Origin: Flavobacteriales bacterium
GTDB lineage: Bacteria; Bacteroidota; Bacteroidia; Flavobacteriales; CAJXXR01
Assembly: GCA_025210805.1 (NCBI GenBank)
Contig: JAOAQX010000003.1
Span: 124,001 to 188,000, forward strand
DNA: 64,000 nt
Reading direction: 5' to 3'
Below, in pieces: positions 26,876 to 34,379 of the stretch. Numbering within the stretch: the first letter of the stretch is position 1; each line of letters opens with the position of its first letter. Under the pieces are notes generated by a model. That model was given only the letters and a program-made list of their open reading frames with translations, was not told the DNA's origin and searched no databases. A program made the position numbers and the translations under genes.

Positions 26876-27496
26876 ATGAAAAATTTTATTAAAACATTTA
26901 TTTTGATCTCCTTCATGGGATCAAACGCATTTGCACAACATCCCTCAAAAAAACATCACCCAAAACGACATCTTGAAACTCTTGATAGAGCTTTAAATTT
27001 GTCTGAAGAACAAGAGAAACAGGTTTTAGTTCTTTTTGAGCAGATGAAACCTAATAAAGAAATGCGCTTAGAGAAAAAGGAACAAAGGAAAAAACTTCAA
27101 AATGAGTTTTCTAAGTTTCTTTCTAAAAAACAAATGAAGAAGCTTCGTGCAATAAAAAAAGAAGAACGTGCATTGGCATTAAAAAAGCATCAAGAGCATG
27201 AGCGCTTAGATGAGATTCCTGAGAATAAAGCTCAAAGGGAAGAAATTCGAGAAAGAATTCAAAAAAGAGTAGTGACTGAGCTGAAGCTAACAGTAGAGCA
27301 AAAGAGTCAAATGCAAAAGGTGATGACTGATCATTTTTCTTATCAAGAAGCTTTTATGACTAAAAGAAAGAACTCAATGAAAGAAAAAAAGCGTAAATTC
27401 AATGCGGAAATGAAGCAAATTTTATCGACTGAACAATTTGCTAAATTTCAAGAAATGCGAAAAGAAAGACATAAAAACAAAAAGGCTTTTAATTAA
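26876..27496 (+). CDS. Secreted, highly charged helical protein (Spy/CpxP-like organisation)
   Basis: A 206-residue protein starting MKNFIKTFILISFMGSNAFAQ (signal peptide). An upstream in-frame ATG at 26846 adds ten residues before the signal and is rejected. The mature part is almost all helix, rich in Lys, Glu and Gln, with two repeats containing LxLSEEQEKQVLVLFEQM and LKLTVEQKSQMQKVM, each followed by a basic coiled coil. This LTxxQ-like organisation recalls periplasmic Spy/CpxP proteins, but the match is structural only. It lies 9 nt before a sensor kinase, so an accessory or feedback role in that signalling pair is an inference. Confidence 0.75.
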   Translation: MKNFIKTFILISFMGSNAFAQHPSKKHHPKRHLETLDRALNLSEEQEKQVLVLFEQMKPNKEMRLEKKEQRKKLQNEFSKFLSKKQMKKLRAIKKEERALALKKHQEHERLDEIPENKAQREEIRERIQKRVVTELKLTVEQKSQMQKVMTDHFSYQEAFMTKRKNSMKEKKRKFNAEMKQILSTEQFAKFQEMRKERHKNKKAFN

Positions 27497-27505
27497 AACA
27501 AAAAA

Positions 27506-28642
27506 GTGATTCACAAAGAGAAATATCAATCAAAAAAAGCAACAATCACCACCATGTTACCTCATATCATCGTGGTGGTTTTAGCCTTTTTACTCCCTTT
27601 TAGTGTCCGGGAATTTGAAGAAATTAATTGGACAACAATTGTTCTATTTGAATTACCAATAATATTACTTCTTGCTATATTTTATGTGAATTATTTTTGG
27701 CTAGTAAAAAAATGGTTCTTCAAACGAAAATATCTAATTTTCACAGTGATACAAATATTAATGATTGGCGGTTCGACATTAATATTAAGTTCCCGTTCTT
27801 TTAAAAAAATAAGGAAAGAATTCTTTCAGCAAAGACCTGCTAAACATCATGATAATGAAATCAATTTCCATTCCGAACATCAACATAAATTAAACAAAGA
27901 ATCAACAAAAAATAGGAGATCCAAAGTCCCTTTTCTTAAAAAAAGAAAATATCGTGCACCCATCGGGTTAATAGTTTTGCAACTTATCGCAATTTTAGTT
28001 GCAATATTAATTAAGCTACAACAGAAATGGCAAAACGAAGAAGACACTAGGAAAAATGCGGAATCACTATTGCTTCAAGCTCAACTTACGAATTTATCCT
28101 ACCAGATACAACCTCATTTTTTCTTTAATACACTCAATACCATTCATGCCTTGATAGATATATCGTCTGAAAAAGCTCAGGATACTTTAGTCAACCTTAG
28201 CGAAATGATGCGATATGTTTTAGATGTCAGTCAGACTCAAAAAGTCCCTATACAGGATGAAATTAAACTGATCAACTCCTATATAGATATTATGCGGCTA
28301 CGACTTCCAGAAGGACTTATGATTCAAAAGGATTTTGCGGGAGATTATCAGTATAAACAAATTACACCTTTAGTTCTTATCGTTTTGGTTGAAAACGCCT
28401 TTAAGCATGGAACGCTTAATGAAGAGGATAGTTTTCTTAAAATTAGTTTAGCTTTTCAGGATAAAAAACTGCTGTTTCAAGTTTCGAATACTTTTACCAA
28501 GAAAGAACAACTTACTGATAGAGAAGGAACAGGCCTAAATAATCTAAAAGAGCGTTTAGAATTACTATACCCCGATTTATACAAGCTCGATATAACTAAA
28601 ACAGAGCATATTTTTCATGCAAAATTAACATTATGGATTTAA
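27506..28642 (+). CDS. LytS/YehU-type sensor histidine kinase
   Basis: A 378-residue membrane kinase. Four hydrophobic helices lie in the first 180 residues, with a charged loop rich in His, Lys and Arg (about residues 110-150) between the third and fourth. The His_kinase motif QIQPHFFFNTLNTIHALID carries the phospho-acceptor His. The ATPase has LVLIVLVENAFKHGT and GTGLNNLKERLELLY. The start is uncertain: GTG 27506 keeps 16 extra residues, while ATG 27554 begins right before the first helix. It overlaps its LytTR partner by 10 nt, so the pair is translationally coupled. Confidence 0.9.
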   Translation: MIHKEKYQSKKATITTMLPHIIVVVLAFLLPFSVREFEEINWTTIVLFELPIILLLAIFYVNYFWLVKKWFFKRKYLIFTVIQILMIGGSTLILSSRSFKKIRKEFFQQRPAKHHDNEINFHSEHQHKLNKESTKNRRSKVPFLKKRKYRAPIGLIVLQLIAILVAILIKLQQKWQNEEDTRKNAESLLLQAQLTNLSYQIQPHFFFNTLNTIHALIDISSEKAQDTLVNLSEMMRYVLDVSQTQKVPIQDEIKLINSYIDIMRLRLPEGLMIQKDFAGDYQYKQITPLVLIVLVENAFKHGTLNEEDSFLKISLAFQDKKLLFQVSNTFTKKEQLTDREGTGLNNLKERLELLYPDLYKLDITKTEHIFHAKLTLWI

Positions 28643-29358
28643 AAACTTGTATTGTTGTAGAAGATGAACCTTTGGCTCGTCAGCAGATAGAAAACTATAT
28701 TTCAGACATAGACGCACTGGAACTCAAAGGAAGTTTTTCGAATGGACTAGAAGCTCAAAAATTTTTGATGAATAATCAAATAGATTTTTGTTTTTTGGAT
28801 ATAGAAATGCCAAAACTAAATGGAATGGAGCTTGCAAAAAGATTAAAAGAACAAAAAAATGAATGCAAAATTATTTTTACAACAGCTTATGCAAATTTTG
28901 CTGCAGAATCTTATGATGTTCAGGCAATAGATTACCTTCTAAAACCTTTGTCCAAAAAGAAATTTATAAACCGAGTTGAGCGAATATTATCTGAAGAGCA
29001 AAATATGGATAAAGCGTCTTTAGAGCATATTCAGCAAGAATTTTTGTTTGTAAAAACAAGCTATCAAATCAAAAAAATAGCGTTAAAAGACATCTTGTAT
29101 TTCGAGGGATTAAAGGATTATATTCAGATTTTTACAAAAAACGAAAAGCATCCTGTTCTCATTCTATCTAATTTTAAAAATATTTTAAAAAAACTGCCCG
29201 AAGAGCAATTTATGAGGGTACACAGATCTTATATTGTCAATCTCAAAAAAATAGAAATTGTTGAAAAAAACAGAATTATTTTTGGGGAAAAATTTATTCC
29301 AATATCAGAAACCTACAAGGATCCATTTTTTGAGTTTTTAGACGATTTTTTGTTGTAA
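28633..29358 (+). CDS. LytTR-family response regulator (second pair)
   Basis: A 241-residue regulator. The receiver domain has CIVVEDEPLAR, phospho-acceptor Asp in FCFLDIEMPKLNGMELA, FTTAYANFAAESYDVQAIDY and LLKPLSKKKF. The LytTR domain (about 135-241) includes LKDILYFEGLKDYIQIFT and RVHRSYIVNLKKIEIVEK. It pairs with the overlapping LytS-type kinase. Together with the small charged secreted protein upstream it forms a three-gene unit, most likely an envelope-signal response. Confidence 0.93.
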   Translation: MDLKTCIVVEDEPLARQQIENYISDIDALELKGSFSNGLEAQKFLMNNQIDFCFLDIEMPKLNGMELAKRLKEQKNECKIIFTTAYANFAAESYDVQAIDYLLKPLSKKKFINRVERILSEEQNMDKASLEHIQQEFLFVKTSYQIKKIALKDILYFEGLKDYIQIFTKNEKHPVLILSNFKNILKKLPEEQFMRVHRSYIVNLKKIEIVEKNRIIFGEKFIPISETYKDPFFEFLDDFLL

Positions 29359-29512
29359 TACCACTTATGGAGATCAAGCATTGAAAAGACCCTATTCATT
29401 CTTCTGAAAATACTGATTTTGAAGTCTCTTTTTTTCCTAAAAAACTTCTATCTAAAAAACGCTGATATATTGGGAAAAAACTTAAGTTTGTGTTGGGTTA
29501 ATTTGTAATAAG

Positions 29513-30709
29513 ATGAATATACTTTCCAATAGAATTTTGTCCATGGAAGCATCGCAAACGATTGCTATGGCACAAAAAGCAAGAGAACTAAAGAACCAAG
29601 GAATAGACGTAGTCAGTTTAAGTCTAGGAGAACCAGATTTTGACACCCCTGATTTTATCAAAGAAGGGATGAAGAAAGCAATTGATGATAATTTTTCTCA
29701 CTATACACCTGTTCCAGGATATTTAAGTGCCCGAGAAGTTATTGTCAAAAAATTAAAAAGAGACAATCAATTAGACTTTTCACCATCACAAATAGTGATG
29801 TCCACAGGAGCAAAACAATGCTTAGCAGAAATTATGCTGTCCATCTTGAATCCTGGTGACGAAGTCATTCTTCCTGCACCCTATTGGGTAAGTTACAAGC
29901 AAATGGTAGAATTAGCCGAAGGAACTGCCAAAGAGATTCCTACCGCTGTAGAAAACCATTATAAAATAACACCAAAGCAGCTTGAGGAAGCAATTGGACC
30001 TAAAACAAAAGCTTTTTTGTTTAGTTCGCCCTCAAACCCCAGTGGGATGCTTTATACTAAGGATGAATTGAAGGCTTTGGCAAAAGTTTTTGAAAAACAT
30101 CCTGAAATTCTCATTATTTCCGATGAAATCTATGAGTTAATCACCTTTGATGGTAAACACGAAAGCATTGCTCAATTTGAAAACATCAAAGAGCGAGTGT
30201 GTATCGTAAACGGATTATCAAAAGGATTTGCAATGACAGGGTATCGTTTAGGCTATATTGCAGCTCCACAATGGCTGGCATCAGCTGTGAGTAAAATGCA
30301 AAGTCAAATTACCTCAGGAACCTGCTCCATTGCCCAAAAAGCAGTAGAAACAGCACTGGCAGAATCACCAGAAAAAGTAAGCTATATGCGAGATACTTTT
30401 CTAAATAGGAGAGATTTTATGCACGGTGAACTCAGTAAATTAAAAGGTTTTAAAATGCCTTTACCTCAAGGTGCTTTTTATCTTTTCCCTGATATTTCCT
30501 ATTATTTCGGAAAAAAACATCAAGGAGAAACAATAAAAAATGCTTCCGATTTTGCTCAAAAACTTCTCGAAGATAAATTTGTAGCTACCGTGAGTGGAGA
30601 TGCCTTTGGGACACCAAATTGCTTGAGATTATCTTATGCAACTTCCGAAGAAAACTTAAAAAAAGCGGCAGAAAGAATTATCGATTTTGTCAATAATCTT
30701 GAAGACTAA
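29513..30709 (+). CDS. PLP-dependent aminotransferase, class I (aspartate aminotransferase-like)
   Basis: A 398-residue fold-type I aminotransferase. SLSLGEPDFDTPDFI, YTPVPGYLSARE, the cofactor-binding SSPSNPSGMLYT, IISDEIYELI, and the PLP lysine in NGLSKGFAMTGYRLGY are present. The C-terminus SYATSEENLKKAAERI carries the carboxylate-binding Arg region in NCLRLSYATS. It belongs to the I-gamma aspartate/prephenate aminotransferase group. It lies 6 nt before the heptose-kinase-like gene, which is probably a chance operon arrangement. Confidence 0.93.
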   Translation: MNILSNRILSMEASQTIAMAQKARELKNQGIDVVSLSLGEPDFDTPDFIKEGMKKAIDDNFSHYTPVPGYLSAREVIVKKLKRDNQLDFSPSQIVMSTGAKQCLAEIMLSILNPGDEVILPAPYWVSYKQMVELAEGTAKEIPTAVENHYKITPKQLEEAIGPKTKAFLFSSPSNPSGMLYTKDELKALAKVFEKHPEILIISDEIYELITFDGKHESIAQFENIKERVCIVNGLSKGFAMTGYRLGYIAAPQWLASAVSKMQSQITSGTCSIAQKAVETALAESPEKVSYMRDTFLNRRDFMHGELSKLKGFKMPLPQGAFYLFPDISYYFGKKHQGETIKNASDFAQKLLEDKFVATVSGDAFGTPNCLRLSYATSEENLKKAAERIIDFVNNLED

Positions 30710-30715
30710 TGCCGA

Positions 30716-31690
30716 ATGGTAGAGATTTCTACATTTTTAAATAAGACCAAAGACTCAAGAATCCTTGTTTTAGGAGATTCTATGATTGATGCTTACCAGT
30801 GGGGAAGTATTGAAAGAATGAGCCCCGAAGCGCCCATACCTGTAGTGGATGTTCAGACAAAGGATGAAAGACTTGGAGGTGCAGCCAATGTGGCTTTAAA
30901 CCTCAAAAGTTTGGAAGCTCAAGTAGAAATCATATCGCTCATTGGGAATGATGCATCTGGGGAACGTATGAAACGTCTTTTTGAACAAAATGGTCTCAGT
31001 TCTCGTGGTCTGATTACCGCAAAAGGAAGAAAAACGACCATTAAAACAAGGATTATTGTAGATGATAAACATGTTTTAAGAGTTGATGAAGAAGATAAAC
31101 ATGATTTTTTAGAGCATGAGAAAATTCTCGATATCTTAAAAAAAATCCATCAAGAAAACCCCTTAGATGTACTTATTTTTCAAGATTATAACAAAGGTTT
31201 ATTAACTCCCGAAACTATTTCTAAAACTACCCATTTTTGTAAAGAAAATGGTATTAAAATAATCGTTGACCCTAAAAAAAAGAATTTCTTAGCTTTTAAG
31301 AATGTAGATGTTTTCAAACCTAATTTAAAGGAAATTATAGAAGGTTTAGGAGAAAATTGCGACCCTAGTAAAGACGAAGAATTAGAAAATATTTGTCGAA
31401 ATCTTAATACTAAAATAGAGGCAGACACTATTTTTCTCACCCTATCTGAATATGGAGTAGCACTTTATCAAAAAGACAAATCACTCTACAGACACCCCGC
31501 ATTCAAACGAAATATTGTTGATGTAAGCGGTGCAGGAGACACCGTGGTATCTGTTGCAGCACTTGCTCTAGCACAAAACTTAGAACGCTCCCAAATGGCT
31601 TGGATTGCTAATTTGGCTGGTGGGCTAGTTTGTGAACATTTAGGCGTTGTACCCATTCAAAAAGAGTGGCTATTAAATCATAAAAAATGA
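30716..31690 (+). CDS. PfkB-family kinase, RfaE1/HldE kinase-domain type
   Basis: A 324-residue sugar kinase. ILVLGDSMIDAYQWGSIERMSPEAPIPVV is close to the D-glycero-beta-D-manno-heptose-7-phosphate kinase signature. GGAANVALNLKSL follows, and the catalytic Asp lies in VDVSGAGDTVVSVAALALA. Only the kinase half is present; the nucleotidyltransferase half of bifunctional HldE is absent, as in organisms with separate HldA/HldC-type enzymes. Its overlapping neighbours include a KdtX/WaaE-like glycosyltransferase, which supports a lipopolysaccharide core role. The stop overlaps the next start by four bases. Confidence 0.85.
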   Translation: MVEISTFLNKTKDSRILVLGDSMIDAYQWGSIERMSPEAPIPVVDVQTKDERLGGAANVALNLKSLEAQVEIISLIGNDASGERMKRLFEQNGLSSRGLITAKGRKTTIKTRIIVDDKHVLRVDEEDKHDFLEHEKILDILKKIHQENPLDVLIFQDYNKGLLTPETISKTTHFCKENGIKIIVDPKKKNFLAFKNVDVFKPNLKEIIEGLGENCDPSKDEELENICRNLNTKIEADTIFLTLSEYGVALYQKDKSLYRHPAFKRNIVDVSGAGDTVVSVAALALAQNLERSQMAWIANLAGGLVCEHLGVVPIQKEWLLNHKK

Positions 31691-32103
31691 AGAAGCTTTT
31701 AGTTTTTAGTTTTCTATTATTGATGCTTGGAAGTTGTAAAACCCAAGATTACTTAGCCGTAAAATATGGTATGTTTACGGATATTTACCCAAATACCCAA
31801 GTGGTTCAAATAACGGAAACGCCCGATGGTGATACACAAATTAATATTCCATTAAGGAAAAATCAGGTATTACATATTCAAACACCCGAAGATTTTGATG
31901 ACTTCACCAGAAACAGTTTACGTGATGCTGATATGTGGATCAGTCGCCCCTACGACGATCCCCCATTGAAATGTTTTAAACGCAAAAAAGTAAAAGTGCT
32001 TAAAGGCGATAAAAAGAAAGAAATCTATATTGACGCGCATTTCGGATTTGGAAATGATATCATCTCCGTGCAAGGTAGATTTTTTGTTCAAAAAGGAAGT
32101 TGA
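31687..32103 (+). CDS. Small lipoprotein of unknown function
   Basis: A 138-residue lipoprotein with signal MKKLLVFSFLLLMLGSC (lipobox LGSC). No family recognised. The mature part is beta-rich with a conserved-looking core (VVQITETPDGDTQINIPLR) and a basic stretch RKKVKVLKGDKKKE. It overlaps both neighbours (ATGA with the kinase and TGATG with the glycosyltransferase), so it is co-translated with envelope-building genes and may be an envelope component. Confidence 0.75.
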   Translation: MKKLLVFSFLLLMLGSCKTQDYLAVKYGMFTDIYPNTQVVQITETPDGDTQINIPLRKNQVLHIQTPEDFDDFTRNSLRDADMWISRPYDDPPLKCFKRKKVKVLKGDKKKEIYIDAHFGFGNDIISVQGRFFVQKGS

Positions 32104-32861
32104 TGCATCAAATTACTGGCGCTATATTGACCTTTAACGAGGAAAAACATATTGAAGCATGTATTCAATCTATTCAAGAAATATGTGACGAAATTATTGT
32201 TTTGGATTCCTATAGTACAGATCACACTGTGGCAATTGCTAAAAAAATGGGGGCAATTGTTTACCAAGAGAAATGGGCAGGCTTTGTGGCATCAAAAAAT
32301 CGTTTGAATCATTTAGCCTCTTATGAATATGTACTCAATATAGATGCTGATGAAAGAGTCTCAGAAGAATTAAAAAAATCCATTCTTAGCCTGAAAAAAA
32401 ACGATTTTAGAGGTGTTTTTGAGCTTCAAAGACTTAATAATTATTGCGGAAAATGGATTAAGCATGGTGAATGGTATCCAGATAAAAAAATCAGACTTTT
32501 TCCGAGAAACACCCAATGGAAAGGTGGAAAAGTTCACGAATACATTGAAACTGAAGGTGAAATCACTACCTTGAAAGGGCATTTATTTCATTTTGGTTTT
32601 GATCATATAGCAGATCATAAAAAACGCTCGAAAAAATACGCCAAACTTGCTGCAGAACAGTATCAAGGAAAATCCAATTTCTCCTTATTCCTTAAAATGA
32701 TTTTTAGTCCGCCCTTTCGGTTTTTAAAAGCATATTTTCTAAAACAAGGTTTCCGAGATGGCTTTGCTGGTTTCAAGATTGCTCAAATTACAACCAAAGA
32801 AGTTTTTTTAAAGTATTTTTGGGCATTGAAATCAAAAAAAATAAACCATGGCACTCATTAA
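32103..32861 (+). CDS. Family 2 glycosyltransferase (WaaE/KdtX-like)
   Basis: A 252-residue GT-A fold transferase. ITGAILTFNEEKHIEACIQS starts the nucleotide-sugar domain, DSYSTDHT lies in the donor site, and the metal-binding DxD-type motif is NIDADERVS. The section FHFGFDHIADHKKRSKKYAKLAAEQY is typical of the WaaE/KdtX group, which adds sugar to the lipopolysaccharide core. A TTG one codon upstream is possible, but ATG 32103, overlapping the previous stop, is the natural start. Its last 14 nt overlap the gamma carbonic anhydrase gene. Confidence 0.9.
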   Translation: MHQITGAILTFNEEKHIEACIQSIQEICDEIIVLDSYSTDHTVAIAKKMGAIVYQEKWAGFVASKNRLNHLASYEYVLNIDADERVSEELKKSILSLKKNDFRGVFELQRLNNYCGKWIKHGEWYPDKKIRLFPRNTQWKGGKVHEYIETEGEITTLKGHLFHFGFDHIADHKKRSKKYAKLAAEQYQGKSNFSLFLKMIFSPPFRFLKAYFLKQGFRDGFAGFKIAQITTKEVFLKYFWALKSKKINHGTH

Positions 32862-33366
32862 AAAAGTACGAGGTTGTACTCCTCAAATTCCCACTTCTTG
32901 TTTTTTGGCAGAAAATGCAACTTTAGTTGGAAATATTCAGGCTGGTGAAAACTGTAGTTTTTGGTTTTCTTCTGTTGTGAGAGGTGATGTTTGCAAAATT
33001 ACTCTTGGGAACAAAGTAAATGTTCAAGATGGGGCAGTACTTCATGGAACCTATGAAAAATATGATTTGTTGATCGGAAATAATGTTTCTATAGGTCATA
33101 ATGCCAATGTACACGGTTGTACAATTCAAGATAACGTACTGATAGGAATGGGATCAACTGTTATGGATGGTTGTGTTGTAGAATCAAACGCAATTGTGGC
33201 TGCGGGATCTGTGGTTACACAAAATACGAGAGTAGAAAGCGGTTGGATTTATGCAGGTGTTCCTGCCAAAAAAGTGAAACAATTAAACCCTGAGCATTTT
33301 GAACAATTGGTAAAAGGAATTGCCGATAATTATGTGATGTATTCTTCTTGGTTTGAAGAAGAATAA
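32848..33366 (+). CDS. Gamma carbonic anhydrase-family protein
   Basis: A 172-residue left-handed beta-helix protein with hexapeptide repeats. RGDVCKITLGNKVNVQDGAVLHG is followed by SIGHNANVHGCTIQDNVLIGMGS, which together supply the three His ligands of the active-site metal (first in VLHG, then GHNANVHG). It ends with YAGVPAKKVKQL. Homologues such as YrdA/PaaY bind zinc or iron and trimerise; carbonic anhydrase activity is not guaranteed. It is the last gene of the kinase-lipoprotein-glycosyltransferase operon, overlapping by 14 nt. Confidence 0.9.
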   Translation: MALIKKVRGCTPQIPTSCFLAENATLVGNIQAGENCSFWFSSVVRGDVCKITLGNKVNVQDGAVLHGTYEKYDLLIGNNVSIGHNANVHGCTIQDNVLIGMGSTVMDGCVVESNAIVAAGSVVTQNTRVESGWIYAGVPAKKVKQLNPEHFEQLVKGIADNYVMYSSWFEEE

Positions 33367-33374
33367 CTTACGTA

Positions 33375-34310
33375 TTATCGATGATTTTGCGCATTTTCCT
33401 CCTGAATATCATTCACAAATTGTAGATAATTTTCATATCTCGTAGAGAATAATTCACCTTTTTCTACTGCCGCTTTCACAGCACATTTTGGCTCGTGAAG
33501 GTGCTGACAATTATGAAATTTACATTCCTTAGAATAAGACTGAAACTCGGGAAAAAGCCCTTTTATTTCTTCCACATCCATATATACTAAACCGAAACCT
33601 CTTATACCGGGAGTGTCTATTATATTTCCTCCAAAACTCAAAGGATGCATTTCGGCAAAAGTAGTGGTATGCTTTCCTTGTAAATGTATATCCGAAATTT
33701 CATCCGTTCTCAAATCAAGCGTAGGTTCTATGGCATTAACAAGAGTGGATTTCCCTACACCAGAATGACCAGATAATAGCGTTGTTTTGTCTTTCAGAAT
33801 TTCTATTAAAGGTTCTAAACCAAATTTTTCTTCCGCAGAACACACAAGTGTATCATAACCAATAGCCTCATACATCATTCTATAGGCTTCTAAGTCTAAC
33901 TCAAGTTCTTCATCATAAAGATCATATTTGTTAAACACAATGGTTACTGGAATATAATAAGCTTCGGCAGTAATTAAAAATCTGTCTATAAAACTCAAGC
34001 TCGTTTCTGGATATGCTAGGGTAACTATCAAAATGGCTCTATCAATATTAGATGCCAATATATGTGCTTCTTTAGATAGATTTACAGATTTTCTAATAAT
34101 ATAATTTCTTCTTGGATATATTTTATGAATCAAGGGAATATCTTGATTATCATTCTGCAGAATTTCCACTTCATCTCCCACAGCAACAGGATTGGTTGTC
34201 CGAATCCCTTGGATTCTAAACTTCCCTTTGATTTTACAATCATACAACTTTCCTTTGTTGTCTAATACTTTATACCAACTCCCAGTTGATTTAATGACTA
34301 ATCCTTTCAT
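33375..34310 (-). CDS. rsgA: Ribosome small-subunit-dependent GTPase A
   Basis: A 311-residue circularly permuted GTPase for 30S maturation. After an N-terminal OB-fold (residues 1-70), motifs come in permuted order: G4 VFNKYD, G5 CSAEEKFG, G1 LLSGHSGVGKSTLVN, G2 region KHTTTF and G3 IDTPGIRGFG. The C-terminal zinc finger is CKFHNCQHLHEPKC. Length and order are standard. The start ATG at 34310 lies only 3 nt beyond the T-tract of the preceding gene's terminator, so its promoter must lie further upstream or expression depends on read-through. Confidence 0.96.
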   Translation of the reverse strand: MKGLVIKSTGSWYKVLDNKGKLYDCKIKGKFRIQGIRTTNPVAVGDEVEILQNDNQDIPLIHKIYPRRNYIIRKSVNLSKEAHILASNIDRAILIVTLAYPETSLSFIDRFLITAEAYYIPVTIVFNKYDLYDEELELDLEAYRMMYEAIGYDTLVCSAEEKFGLEPLIEILKDKTTLLSGHSGVGKSTLVNAIEPTLDLRTDEISDIHLQGKHTTTFAEMHPLSFGGNIIDTPGIRGFGLVYMDVEEIKGLFPEFQSYSKECKFHNCQHLHEPKCAVKAAVEKGELFSTRYENYLQFVNDIQEENAQNHR

Positions 34311-34313
34311 AAT

Positions 34314-34348
34314 AAAAAAAAATCCACAAGCAAATTTACTTGTGGATT
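34314..34348 (-). terminator. Terminator of the SprB-repeat gene, ending at the rsgA start
   Basis: Perfect 10-bp stem AATCCACAAG (34321-34330) / CTTGTGGATT (34339-34348) with an 8-nt loop, followed in the leftward direction by nine T. The T-run ends 3 nt before the rsgA ATG. Confidence 0.8.
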
Positions 34349-34379
34349 TTGAGTTGTTTTCCTTTTTTGGAAATTATTT

